Source: Motacilla alba alba | Lineage: Eukaryota > Chordata > Aves > Passeriformes > Motacillidae | NCBI RefSeq assembly: GCF_015832195.1 | Contig: NC_052046.1 | Span: forward strand, 30,904,911-30,968,910 | Reading direction: 5' to 3' | Length of the DNA stretch: 64,000 bases | In this document: positions 40,761 through 53,133 of the stretch, in pieces | How positions within the stretch are numbered: the stretch's first letter is position 1 | Layout of the letters: every line of letters begins with the position of its first letter | The notes under the pieces: generated by a model | The model's database searches: none | Told to the model about the DNA's origin: nothing | Seen by the model: only the letters and a program-made list of their open reading frames with translations | Made by a program: the position numbers and the translations under genes

Positions 40761-41985
40761 TCTAGTCATTACACACTGAAATATGAAAAACTTGTTGTTT
40801 TTTTTTTTTTTAAAGTGAGACCTGATCAGATGAGGCTGAAGAACTAAGAGCTTTCTTTTTGAACACATTACCTTCCTTCTACACACAATGCCAGCTGCTT
40901 GACAGCAGCTTTCTTCTCCAGAATCTGCCTAAAAACACCTGCAGGCTTGAGGTGTGAGTTGAGCAGCGGACAAAGTTGTGAACTCAGGTCAGAAGCAAGC
41001 ATCTGTCCATAGAGCAATTGCAGGGTGCAAGTACAAACACACCACATTTCCGAAAGATCGACTCCTGATACAAATCCACAGTACCCGGGCAAAATGGATT
41101 TGGGGAGGGACACAATACACAGGGGTTTAAAGCCAGAAGAGGCCTAAAATCAATGCAGTGACCATAGGCATCTTGATCAGCCAGCTGTGTCCTTCTGCTG
41201 ATTTCTCAGCCTGTGGGGACCTGAAGACATCAGCAGGACTGGGAGCAGATTTAGTCCAAACACAAAACCTTTTCCATGTGTATTTTGCTTTGAAGTAAAA
41301 AACAACCAACAAACCAAACAGACAAACAAAACCCCAGAACACGCTAACCTCTGCAAATCCTATTTTTTAAGACTTGAACACCTGGGCTTCAATCCTTAAT
41401 GCATAAGTAACTCCTGGATATCTAAATAAAAAACCTTCCAAAATCCATATTTTTATCCTCCCTGGATCCATAATGACTATTGTTAAGAAAATGAAGACCT
41501 AAAGATGTTATGTCGCAAGGAAGACAGTAATGAAATTATTTGAAATAACCCCTGAGTTCACATGGGACTGACATGAGGTAAAATTTCTTATATAAATGCA
41601 CATTTCTCAAGAAAATAATAATAATAAAAAATTAATTGGACAATTGAAAGTTAAAGTTACCCTTGTTTTATGGATCAAGCCCATTTTAGCTGTTTTTTAA
41701 ACTGCTTTAAAAATAATTACCATTTCTTTATTTTTTCCTAAACACTGTAACAACATACAGCTGCTGCAGTCTATTTTTCTGCATCTTACAAAAACTTCAG
41801 ATAATTCTGGAAGCTCTTTAAACATGAGAGAGTATTTAAATACTCTTTTGAGCTACAGAAAATACACTTCATATGAACAAGGGGATGTGGTAGAATTGCT
41901 GCCAGAAACTATTAAATGGCTTGCAGTAATATCTATGCTTCTGTTTCAGAAGGAGAAAGAAAATGTTTAAAGGGCATGAAATATC

Positions 41986-42098
41986 CTCTTCTCTTCTCTT
42001 CTCTTCTCTTCTCTTCTCTTCTCTTCTCTTCTCTTCTCTTCTCTTCTCTTCTCTTCTCTTCTCTTCTCTTCTCTTCTCTTCTCTTCTCTTCTCTTCTC
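41986..42098. repeat. (CTCTT)n pentanucleotide microsatellite, about 22 perfect copies
   Basis: An uninterrupted array of CTCTT over about 112 bp, ending in a short C run. All pyrimidine on the plus strand and all purine (AAGAG) on the strand matching SEMA6A pre-mRNA. Reading frames through it give Lys/Arg/Glu or Leu/Phe/Ser repeats that are artefacts. Perfect identity implies ongoing length change. Confidence 0.98.
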
Positions 42099-42579
42099 CC
42101 CCCAACTAATTTGCCTTAACTTAATCTGTGCTTCTAGCCTCCCTTCCCTATGAGTATCGAACAATAAAGCACCATGAGAAAAAACACTTGAGATAAACCA
42201 AGCAAATGTTAATCTGGGACACTGCTTTTAATAAGCACAGTCGTTGTTCTACTCAGTGCAAATTGTATTATTTGTGTTCAATTGGCTGCATTTGTTAGAG
42301 TGTCTTATCTATCCTGTAGGGCTGAGCAAAACGGCACACCCACTAAAACCAAACATGAATTTATTTTCTGTAAAAGCAGGGCTGAGACATGAAAGCTGTG
42401 AAAGAATCTTGTTAGCAATTCTCTGTGTAGGCAGCATGTTTCACTTTAATCATATGCATTACAGCCTCTACCCATCGCTTCAGATTCACTCCTAGAGCTT
42501 TTTTGCACATCAGTTTGGCTAACCCACTTTCTGATGTTCCTGCCTCTGTGTAAGAAAACAGAAAATGATTCTGCTTTTT

Positions 42580-42900
42580 ACGCTGCAAACGAAGAAGCAG
42601 GACTGCGCACACGCACAGGCAGAGGCAAAAGGAGCGCCTTCGGAGAGCGTGGCTCGCGTCCATCACTCCCTCCCCGGCGCTGCCGCGCGTTTTCCGCCGC
42701 TCGCTCCCGTTGTCCCCCGGCCGCCTGCGGCGCCTGCACGGAGCTGTTCAGACTCAAGAGGGCAGGCGGCATGCGGAGGAAAGCGCCCACAGACAGCGCC
42801 GAGCAGGCTCTCGGCGAACTTCGGGAATTAGACAAGTACTTCTCACATCCAGTGTAACAATGCATGCGACCAAGCTCTTCGCCGGTTCCTCCAGCCATTA
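42580..42900. promoter_or_regulatory. Small CpG-rich patch inside intron 1
   Basis: About 300 bp of GC-rich sequence with frequent CG dinucleotides (for example GCTGCCGCGCGTTTTCCGCC and GGCGAACTTCGGG) stands out sharply from AT-rich intron on both sides. The density is that of an unmethylated CpG island. It could be an internal alternative promoter for SEMA6A, an enhancer or a separate noncoding transcript start. Reading frames of about 90-107 codons cross it on both strands, as expected from composition, and none is recognisable. A moderate minus-strand donor (GAT then GTGAGA) lies at 42847/42846, upstream of the GC core in gene orientation; no strong one was found downstream of it. Confidence 0.45.
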
Positions 42901-44275
42901 CACTCTCAGTTACAGTTGTACCCTTGCATTAAAAACTGTGTCAAAAAGCGAATGTTCTTATTCTCTTGAAACCTGTAGCTATTTATAAGGTCACTCTGTA
43001 ACAGGAAGAAAAGTTACTGTGCCTCCTTCCAAGATTTGACGCGCTGTCTAACGAAAATGCGACACATTCCCTCTCAGTGTATTCCACCCGCTGGAATATT
43101 TAAGGCTCTCCCCACCATAAATGTATTTCGGTAAATGTGTTGTGTTCATTCTTACACAACACTGCTATTTAAATGTGGGTAGTTAGAGCAGGCTGTCATA
43201 CGACGACTATCTAGAAGCAGGCAGTGCAGCAGCAAAGTAGCACACCAGCCCCCCTACTAACACATTCTCTGGTTTACTCTTGAAAAATTTCCAGTACTTG
43301 AATCTTTGACGCTAAAATACTAATTCAGTTTACAGATCCATTGCAGTCCCACGCCTTCTTGATTGTTTTGATATTTTTATTTATTTTTATTGGTATTTTG
43401 AGCTTGTGACTTAGGCTGCTAAAAAAAAAAATAATCAGCAATTAATAACTCCTAATGAAGTCAGCAAGGTTTATGCCACCAATATAAACAAGTCAGAGGT
43501 TAGCTCTTCTAGACAAACTCCATGCCTACTAAAATAAACATGGAGATGCAATCTGAAGCAAAACTGTGCCCTCAATTTTCTGTCTGATGCTAACAGATCA
43601 AAAGTCAGATCCTGCTAACCTGTATTTTCTTGTCTCCACCCAGCTCCTCTTCATTTATACACATAAGCAATGTAATTGGTTCTGAGGACATGTCCATGTA
43701 AACTAAGGGCACTCGTTTGAGTAGGCGGTTGGATATTTGGAGTGTGGCACAAAGGAGGAGGTGAAGAGTAGTCCTTCTAAAAATGCAGTAGTTAAGCATC
43801 TGTGTACATGTTCCAGGTTTTGTAAAGTTGTTGAAGCTCTTTGGCTGTGACAACAATGAATTATTTTATCTGCTTCAATCTAAAAGAGATTACTGACCAT
43901 TTATAGAAAAAAAAAATTAAAAGTCTAATGAATTGATTTGCTACTGAGTGTAATTCAATGAAAGTGTTGTTACAGACCACTTCAGACATCAGCAGGCATG
44001 ATATAGTCTACATTTTCCATTCCTTTGCAGAACATCAACAGCATTTAGTCCTATCAACATGTTATCAGGAAGGACCTGGCTGAATTGCCTTTCTCACATA
44101 AACAACACTTGAAATGCATGTTATTTCTTTGGGGGGTTTTTGTGGGTTTTTTTTTCCTTTCATTTTTTTCAAATGATGCTATCACCAGGATTTCAGCTAC
44201 ACAAGAGAGATTATGACAAAGATGAACACAAACAAAAATGAATAGCTACAAGTGTAAAAGGTACATTGAAACGGA

Positions 44276-44324
44276 AATAAAATTCATGAAGACATGAATT
44301 TTATTGTGGAATTTTATTCCACAA
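44276..44324. repeat. Two adjacent perfect inverted repeats (double hairpin)
   Basis: The first dyad has 13-bp arms, AATAAAATTCATG (44276-44288) and its exact complement (44293-44305), around AAGA. The second has 9-bp arms, TTGTGGAAT (44304-44312) and ATTCCACAA (44316-44324), around TTT. They share the two bases at 44304-44305, giving two back-to-back stems in under 50 bases. Confidence 0.92.
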
Positions 44325-45089
44325 GATGCCTTATATTTTTAAAGCTTTTCTCTGATAGTGACTTTAACACATGTATGTAGTACTCTTGATAATGTTTTGA
44401 CAAATCAAAACTGCATTTTTCTCACGATCATCCAGTCACCAGCCTTCATCTCACACCTTCAGGCCATTAGCTTAGTGTTGGCTAAATTTGCCTTTTGGAC
44501 TACATGTGTTGTTGAATGACAACAGGATCTCTCTTTTTTTTTTTAATCTTGGGAAAGGAAGTGTTCTGGCAGCATGTCTTGGTCTTACACATAGAACAGG
44601 ATAAAGCAAAAAAGACAACACCACCCTGAAATATACACATCTCGTGATATAATTAATCAGTTTCTGAACATGATGAACTTCCCAACAACAGAATTGAAAG
44701 GAAACACCTTGCAGATAATAATGAAAAAGTGCAGCAGCTCATGCAAAAATCTTTCCTTTTCCCAGAGCAGATCTTTAAGGATTTAGTTCTCAATTTCTTT
44801 TTAAAGAAAAACAAATTCCTATTACAAATCAAGAATAATTTCACTGGGTGGAAAAAAAAAAACATCCTAAAGCATCACTACTTTAAAATTTGTCTTCTTA
44901 CTTCTCCATAAACCTCATATAACTCTCCACTTAAATTTCTTCCCAAAAACAAACAAAAAAATCCAACCAAACCAAACCCCAAAACAAAAATTCTGAACAA
45001 AGTATTTCTAGAAAACAAAGTTCTACTGCAGAGACACAGTTCTTACAAGATACGTTACATAATCATCCTCATAGAACAGAGTGCAGGAA

Positions 45090-45240
45090 ATTTTAAAAAA
45101 TAAATTTAACTGTGATCATTTCTGATTTAATATGGTTTGGATTAGTAAGCTGTAATTGCAAAAGCTGTGCATTTGTAATTAATGAGTACAAATTATTCAG
45201 AAGTGGAATGGCTTGAATGCCATTAGAAGTTTAAACACAT
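45090..45240. promoter_or_regulatory. Candidate conserved noncoding element in intron 1
   Basis: Dense homeodomain and POU-like cores occur here, including GGATTAGTAAGC, TGTAATTGCAAAAG and TTTGTAATTAATGAG, with little simple repetition. The texture resembles deeply conserved developmental enhancers that often sit in large introns of axon-guidance genes. This is inference from motif content only. Confidence 0.22.
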
Positions 45241-46027
45241 AGTACCAAGTTCTGTTCATACAGAAAATTAAATTCAAAAGTTGATTTTAATGCACGATGC
45301 CCCTCTTTCATTAGAAAGCTCTGATGAAAAGCCAGTAATATAAAGACTATGACCCGAAGTTCAAGATTGTAGTTCAACAGCCTCTAATCCTCTCTATATA
45401 ATAAAAAAGGCATTTTTGACTCAAATATGAGGCTGCATTTAGCCATGCTCATGGCATGAAGTACCACTCAAGAAAGATAATCCTCTGGGACTCTTGCCCA
45501 CAGGCAACAGACACCAGGCCCCACGTGTGGAGCATCTGTCGGAAAAGGCGTGTCATCCCTTCCTTTTCCTTGCCGTGGTGTTTTGAGACAGAATTCCCAC
45601 ACAAACCCAGGCATGCAGGCCAGGGCTCCAGCTGCCCTCCAATCATTCCTCCCCATCCACCTTCTCCAAAGGACTGATGAGATGGGTGTGCTCCGCCTGC
45701 ACCCACTACCAGCTGCAGGCACCCCGGGGAGCTTTGAGGCTAAACAAGGACAGTCCCCCTCTCCTCTGTTTGCTCTTGAGCACACAGCCCAAGACAAGCA
45801 TCAACCTTCCAGGAACATTCAGGCAGTAAGATGCTATTGAGCATATATGAGATTTGCAAAGCAACTGCTGTGACATCACTTAAAAGACACAAACACAACA
45901 ATTACTTTCACAGGAATTATTATTTTCTTTTCTTGATAAGATTAGTATATTTGATGCTAAAATTCAGCTGTTTGGGGATGCAGAAAAACATTTATTATGA
46001 ACCACAAGCAAACTGAAAGAAAAATAC

Positions 46028-46188
46028 TCCCAGGGAAGTGTCTGAGTCACCAACTCAGGTATTTAAAAGATACACAGAGGTGTAGACGTAGGCTTTAGGT
46101 AATGTTTTAGTGATGGACTCAGCAGTGTTAGATTAAGGGTTGCACTCCATGATCTTCAGGGACCTTTCCAACCTAAATAATTATGTAG
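46028..46188 (+). mobile_element. CR1 LINE 3'-end fragment
   Basis: The order CCCAGGGAAGTG, CTGAGTCACC, AGGTATTTAAAAGA, TAGTGATGGACTCAGCAGTG, GGGTTGCACTCCATGATCTT and CCTTTCCAACCTAAATAATT follows the CR1 3' end. It is more diverged than the copy at 12.4 kb and the terminal octamer repeat is degraded. Plus orientation, antisense to SEMA6A. Confidence 0.85.
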
Positions 46189-49100
46189 TTTTATACTGAA
46201 CTCTAAAAGGTGGAAAGACTCGTTGATAGATGCTGAGTAGAAATACATTTTTAGCCTCCAACAGACAGGCTCTTTATACTGAGTATTGACTTATCACTTA
46301 CTTCTGTTTCTTCAAGGCAAAAAATAAATAGCAAGGGAAAAAAAAAAAACACCAAAAAAAAAACCCCACTGGTGTTAAAGAAGGTACAAATGTTACTTAC
46401 AGAACTGCTTAAATTAATTTCTATGCAGGGGGATCCTATACCTAACCTGAAACTAAATGGAATATAACAAATTCTGAGGAAAAAAAGCACAACAGAATTT
46501 GTACATCTACAGTTTTTGACCCAAAATATTTCCTCAATGTTACAATTGCTACCTACCTTACAAAAGGAAATAAAAGATGATGGAGGCATATTATTCTGTC
46601 GGTCTAATAGACTCATGCACATTCTGAGTTTAGCAGGAAAAAGATTGGGATTAATTTTATGCAAAATATGTGTATTCAACACAGATCGAGAAGATTGTAA
46701 ACCAGAAGATTCCACATCATGTGAATGTATAAAATTCCAAATACAGATTTTGTATGCATCTACCAACAAATGAAACTTTAAAATTCTTGTCAAATTTCTG
46801 CACTTCATTTGTTCAACTCATAGGGCTCCTGAGGATTACTTATAACAGGCTCATGTTCTCAATCTGCTTGTTGATCTCACTTGAAAAATTTACAAGATTG
46901 AGTTGTAAAGTCCCAAGCTGAAGATTTAAAACTAATCTTTTAGTGCAAACTAACCATATGAAAGCAAAAAAGTCACTGTTTTCCTGATTAATTCAAATGA
47001 TACTGAATTCTTTAATCTCAACTGTACATAGTTTTAATATTATACTTTGATTTGATTAGTCAAGACTGGTTTTTTTGTTGTTGTAAACAGAAGATACTTA
47101 GCAAGTCTCTTTATGCTAGACTCAAATTGCTTCATTAGAACTGGAGGGATATCACATCATTCTGGAGACACCAAAATGCAGAATATCTGGTCAAACGTGG
47201 CTTACTATTGATCACACAGAAGTCATGAAGACTTTTTCTTGATGGGAAAATAAGAAGGAAACTATTATTTGCTTATTGAAATATGCTTTTGTATCATTTT
47301 ATATTACACATAACAGACAAATCAATTGAAAGTGAGCACTACATTGACAAGTCAGTCTTTCAGCTACTTTCCTGTTAGACGTATTTACTACTTTACCATT
47401 TTTCTCATTCATCAAAAAAGCTATTTCTAACATCTCACAGCTCTATATTTCTGAAAGCATGTGTGTTTTAATGATGAGTTTATGAACAAATATTGAAACA
47501 TCATTGAAAAAATACTGCCAGTGCCAACACAGAGCTGAAGGAGCTTTAGCTCTGTCTGAAGAAAGTTAATTTCCTCTTTTCTACTTGGTAATGCAAGCTA
47601 CTCTGCAGCTAACAAAAAGGTTCTTATTGTCTTATTAAATTTAAAGTAGCAATAAACATTAGCTCAATCTCAAACATGGTATCATACTGTATGTAGCTAG
47701 GTTAAAAGGGAATATAAAAGAAATTACCTGGATTGCTTAGGAAACCCTAAATGCCCTAATTTACCCAATCATTTATCAGAAAAACTAATTAAAAGCTTTC
47801 TTCGTTCTTGCAATGGATAAAGGTAGCTATTAAGTCTCTGAAGTGTGTGAGATTTTACCAGCAAGACAAAACAAAAAGCAAATCTTGGGAGCAAATATCA
47901 GCTGGGCATTCACATAACAAGGTCCAGAGAGACATATCCAGAAGTTTCCGCTTTTAATCCAACTCTGAATAATGTTGGATGCTGTTCTCTTGATCCTTCC
48001 GAGCTCTTCTACTGCCAAAATAACTGCAAGGCTTGTAAGTCCGAATGTATCGTAAGCCTTTCCCAAGGCACCCCAACACTATCTGAGGCACTGAAACTAT
48101 GGCAACCGAATAAGAAAGCAGCTTCCATGATTAATAGATGAAGATCCCAGCGACAGTGCCTTGCTAGGCCATAATTCAGGAATGCAGGGGGAATTAGGAT
48201 AGAATCCATCTCAATCTACCAATAAAAAGCAGGTTTTGAAAGGCATCAACAAAACCACGTGTTTTTCCTGCAGAAAACCAAGAAAAATCCACAAAAAACA
48301 CCCCAAAAACCCCTATGGAACTACGAACTGTTCAAAATCTCATTAACATTTCAATGAATAGCTGCCTCAGAGCAAGTTATGGATAAATGTTCATGAACAA
48401 TGGTGAAGGAAGCAACATATGAAATTTTCTATTGAAGTATAAAAGCCATATGAAAAATACTCCATATATAGAACATCTAAGTGAAACTGAGCAGACATAG
48501 ATAGGAAAGTAGAAATAATTTTTGCGGCAGTAAAGAATATAGTTGAATGCAGTTTTTCCCATTGTGCTGGGAATTCCTATGGCAGAGTATTTTTTCCATC
48601 TGCTGAACTGGAACGCCTGACCAAACCTATTATATAGTCTACATATTTTCATTGTTAGAAGGTCCCTGAGTCTATCAGGGCCATTACAAAATCAATGACA
48701 GTTAGGAATATCTTTTCTTTTTAAGCACATAATTAAACTTCTGCTATTATCACCAGTAAAAGTACTAGTAGAGAAGTCTTCAACTAGATATTCTCAGACT
48801 GATGTGAAAGAGCATAACAAAACTACTGGGGCACTTTTTCCCCACTTTTATAAGCTCTAAGTTTTCACTAAAGACAACTAGTTATAGAAATCACAAAAAC
48901 ATAGGAATGCTTTTTTGCTTCATGAAAAGGGGGTAATGCGGCAGTCAAGGCATGGCTCTACCTGGGAAGGATGAGGGAGATGATGCCATAGGCTTCCCAT
49001 CCTGAGGACAGGGCCCATGCTGCAGCAATTCTACGCATCTGCCCCCAGAAACTCTTTCACTTCAGAACTGAAGGCATGTTGCAAAAGTATACTGCTGTGG

Positions 49101-52100
49101 AAAGTTCCTCAGTAGCAGTTTTGTCAGTAGCTAAAACAAACCCAAAACAAACCAAAAACCTGCCACTAGCAAAAATGGCATGGAGTAGTCCATGATACAT
49201 GAATTTCAAGTATGTTATATAAATACTTTACATAGAAGTGCCTATTATTAACAATATTTTTAAAGCAAAGGTCATCACTGAATGTAGTGAATTTACGATA
49301 TGTCTTCACTCTCGAGATACAGCAACTGGCAGTTCTGTTAATAGCTGGTTTATCTACTTTATTTTACATCTCTATTTCAGCCACTAAAGAAACACTTTGG
49401 GGCTTGGGGAAAAATTTCTTTCCTAAAAAAATGACTCTGTATTCACACCAAGCATTATTACGGCCCTCTTTTGGGCTGATAAATAACAACAGTTCTATAC
49501 TAGGAAAGACTTAATGAGATTTTGCAGCAAATTACAGGAGAATTCATCCAGGGTTTTTCTCATCTTCTTATTCCTTTTCTGAAAGTTGTTTTTTGTTGTT
49601 TTTGTTGTTTTGTTGGTTTTTTTTTGTTTGTTTTGTCTTTTAAAGTGAATTTTACTTTTTTTAAATTAAACTATAACAAGAATTAAACTTTAGATTTCAA
49701 AGGTCATAAACCTGGTAGCCTCATTTATGTTCATCTGGTGAATGAAAACTGAGAACATTATTATTTATGGGGGGAAGCATAGATCTCTTATCCCCTTCCC
49801 TCAATAGCAGCCTTTATAAGAAATGCCAAAAACTGCAAATGTTTCTATGTAAGCCTGTCCTTCAAAGAGCCCCTCCTAAGACTTCCAGAACACCCTAGTT
49901 TTGTACTTATTTTCTATTCTTTCTCTCCCTCCATTCCCATTTACTACATTTAATTTTGAATCCTTTCACATCTTCCAGAGGCTAGAACAAAATAGGCAAA
50001 TGAGAAGCTTCAGAACTCCTCAAGACAAACAGAAGCTGCAATACCTAAAATTACAACACAGTAGGTGGCACTCTTCCCTTTAAAACCTAAAGCTATGCCT
50101 TGGGCATGTGCTGCCATATTGATATGTTGCAATCAAGACCCAAAAACCAAAGCAACCATGGATATCCATCACCATGGATAATTAGAGATCTCTTAACACT
50201 ACAGCAACATAAACAATCAATTATTTCCATGGCCATGGGTAACTCAGCACATAAAGAAAATAGAGCCATACAAACTCTGCTCTGTCAGGTTTGTGCTTGA
50301 ACTGGAGTAGTCCACTTTTACCTTCACAGATTCTATGCACATTTAAGCCATTCCTTACTCAGAGGACTGGTGCAACAGGCCAAAAGTGAAAATATTCCTT
50401 TAGAGATCTGTCAGGCTCAGGTTCAGGCTTTCCCCCAGCTGATTACTTCTGTGTTAGAAAGCTGCTCATGGTTACTGTATGCTGTTGATCAACAGTCAGA
50501 CTCTGTGCCACTGACTTTATCTTGCTGTCAAAATGTCTTGCCCACCTAAGAATAACCCCGATACACAGAATTTATGAATATAAAATTCTAAAATGGTCAC
50601 CAGTAAAAAGCATTGCTAATCACTCTTATTTTTCTGTTGCCCTGTCAAGCACAGCCTGTCACAATTTGTTGGATGTGACTTGCTCCATGACACACAGATC
50701 TAGGTCTGACTTATAACATTAAGGATCAGTCCAGACCAAATGTATTCAGAGGATAGCTTCAGGTCCTTAGCAAGTATTGATTCCTAGCAGAGAACAGTAT
50801 TTTCAGTTTGCAGCTTAAACACAAAAAAAAAAAAATTCCATATTTAAGTAATATTTCAGCAACTGCATCAGGCAAGGCTTTCCTGGGTCAGCAAAGCTTA
50901 CTTGGGTGAATGAAACTGCAAAAGGTGAGGGCTAAAGATTTACTTAATCAATAAATGAATAGTAGCAGGTCAAATACTGCAGCATCTGTATCAAATTAGG
51001 ATAGTGAAAACTTCTGGTTTAGTACAGTTCAACTTCTCTAGCCTATGCTGCATCTAATATAATTTCAATGTTGTTTTCCAGAATTTCAGGATTTACTGGC
51101 TTGTTTGCTTTCAGCATTCTGCTACAGCATATGGGAATCAGGTACTATATATATGAAACATTTGTTTCAGTAGTAGAACAATGTGTTCTTGCAAAGAAGC
51201 TGGATGTCAGACATGTATTAGCTCAGGTCAATTTAATCCTAAAACATTTTATGTCTCCCCTGCTGTAAACCATGTGAGCTCCTTTCATGTGTATTTATGT
51301 ATGGCTCTTCAAAACAAGATGACAAATTTCCCCTCCCCTTCACAAAACATGCACAAGCAAATTCACAATCACCTACTTCCTTTCTAATGCAAACAATTCT
51401 AGTCTGGATTTTTCACAGGTCATTAGTTTGATCTCAGTCTTTCCCTTTTTCTTTTTTTTTTTTTTAATTCCTTTCAAAAATTTAATGAAGACAACTTGTC
51501 ATTCTTAGCCTGATCCACTTCCTTTTTCAGTCTTAAACACCAGTAACTACAGTCTTCTATTTGCAAACATAAAGAAGGGACTATGGCTAACACTCACTTT
51601 TATCTTCAAGCAGCTAGAAATGTTAAATAGCCATCTTCCTCATAGAAGTCAGTGCCAATTATTTCTTGGTTCAAGTAGTACGAGTTCAGTTGATAAGGCT
51701 GGTTTGCCATTAAGCAAGAATATACAGTTTTCAAGTAGACTAATTGAGAACACACAGAACATCTGTGACTGCCTAGTTTGTAGTCTCTGAAATCATTCAC
51801 CTGCACTTCAAGCCTTTGGTGCCTAGTACATGAAAAGCAAATGTTGCAAATATACATTACAGTATTACTTACTATTTTACATTTTGCTTAGCATTTAGGC
51901 AGAAATCTCATCTGGGCATGCTGCTCTGGAGCTAAGCTTCCATGAATACCAGAGATTTTCTCCAGTGAAAAGTGGTCGAGAATGGAAATCAACTTTTTTT
52001 TTATGCATATGAAATTATTTGGCTGTGAGAGAGTCAGTTTGGCTTTGGCTTATAGAGAGTGTCAGTTTTCTCTGTCTTGTAACTTATGAGAAGCTACCAT

Positions 52101-53133
52101 ATTAAAACCAGGCTCCTATTAGATAAAAGGATACCCTAGACAGTGAAACACCTCGGCAACTCTACTTCTTTAATAGTGACAAACCTTCCGGATCCTACTG
52201 TATCATGTACTTGCTTTCAACCATGTTCAAAGCAATTCCATGAAGAAAGAGATTTGTTGGAGCAGACCTGAATTTCCTCATAATACACTAGAACAGCCTC
52301 ATTTTTTAAAATTAAAAAAAAAAAAAGAAAAGAAAAAAAAGAGAAGCTAACCACAGCAAGATCATTTTGTGTTTCTAATCTGAAAAAAAAAAAAAAGGCA
52401 GAGGAATCCCTGAGCATGATAACAGCTGCATAAATCTTACCAGGAGAGAAAGCTACAAAATCTCAATGAATTTTGAGAATTGGATTTTGAATCAAAAGAG
52501 CCTGACTGCACTGGACTTTGTCATACTGAAGTCAAAGGATTTAATCACCAAGTAAAGATTACTTGGATAAGAATGGTTTACTGGATGACACTTAAATTAA
52601 ATGAATGCACACCAAAAGCATTAAATAATTGTTGCAAAGACAGTGGGGAAAATCACACCTTTAGCTACTATCTTTGAGGTCAAGTTAGTAATTATATCGT
52701 TGCTGGATGATACAAAACAAGTTAGAAGAATCTATGTCAAATATTAAGGAACTTCGTGCATCCCTGTGACAGAAAATGGTTGTGGACACTTAGCACTTCG
52801 TTATTTACAACACCTGCATGCTACGTATGCGCCTTTAGAAAATGAAGCATTCACCTTGCTTGCAGCGCCAGGAATTAGTATGTTTTACAGTTTATCACAG
52901 ACCTAACTAAAGCTTTTATTTTCTGCTGTTCCATCAGTGAAATCATTTTCTACAGCAGCTAAACATCCGTGCTGCACAGACGTTGGACAAACGTGCATGT
53001 TTACAAACTTCAAAAGCAGCAATTATCTCGGAAGAGGAACAGGAGAACAAATTATCTCCAGAAGAAGCGGCCAAGGATAGAAAAAGAGCCGTTTGCCTAA
53101 GGGAAACCCAGCAGCTACTGCCTTGCGACTCAC
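46189..53133 (-). other. SEMA6A intron 1, promoter-proximal section
   Basis: AT-rich intronic DNA with a T/G tract at 49586-49642 and A runs at 52311-52345 and 52383-52396. No exon or RNA gene was recognised. The open frame across 46251-46808 on the minus strand is interrupted-looking, hydrophobic and simple-sequence-rich and is not a credible gene. Confidence 0.6.
49586..49642. repeat. T/G-rich low-complexity tract
   Basis: TTG and TTTG units with long T runs, of the same kind as the tracts at 19.55, 26.1 and 27.5 kb. Confidence 0.9.

Larger units (their letters stand above)
21531..41980 (-). other. SEMA6A intron 1, central section
   Basis: About 20 kb of intronic DNA with no recognised exon. 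It holds T/G-rich simple tracts at 26099-26219 (with a GTT array) and 27507-27612, short tandem duplications at 29474-29540 and 35134-35161, perfect palindromes at 33895-33917, 39429-39450 and 40735-40760, and a GC-richer stretch at 36.7-37.2 kb. Overlapping reading frames in that last stretch have no recognisable products. Confidence 0.6.
42901..46027 (-). other. SEMA6A intron 1, section after the internal CpG patch
   Basis: Intronic DNA with several CG-retaining blocks at 43.02-43.21 kb (such as TTTGACGCGCTGTCTAACGA), a double hairpin at 44276-44324, A/C-rich and T/G-rich simple tracts, and a roughly 360-bp GC-richer block at 45.45-45.81 kb. No exon was recognised. Confidence 0.55.

Noticed and set aside
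41869..42164. Arg/Glu/Lys and Leu/Phe/Ser repeat proteins across the CTCTT array
   Set aside because: They are direct translations of a pentanucleotide microsatellite.
46251..46808. 185-codon minus-strand open frame
   Set aside because: Hydrophobic, with Phe runs from an A-rich simple tract, no recognisable family, and it lies next to a CR1 fragment in intron 1.
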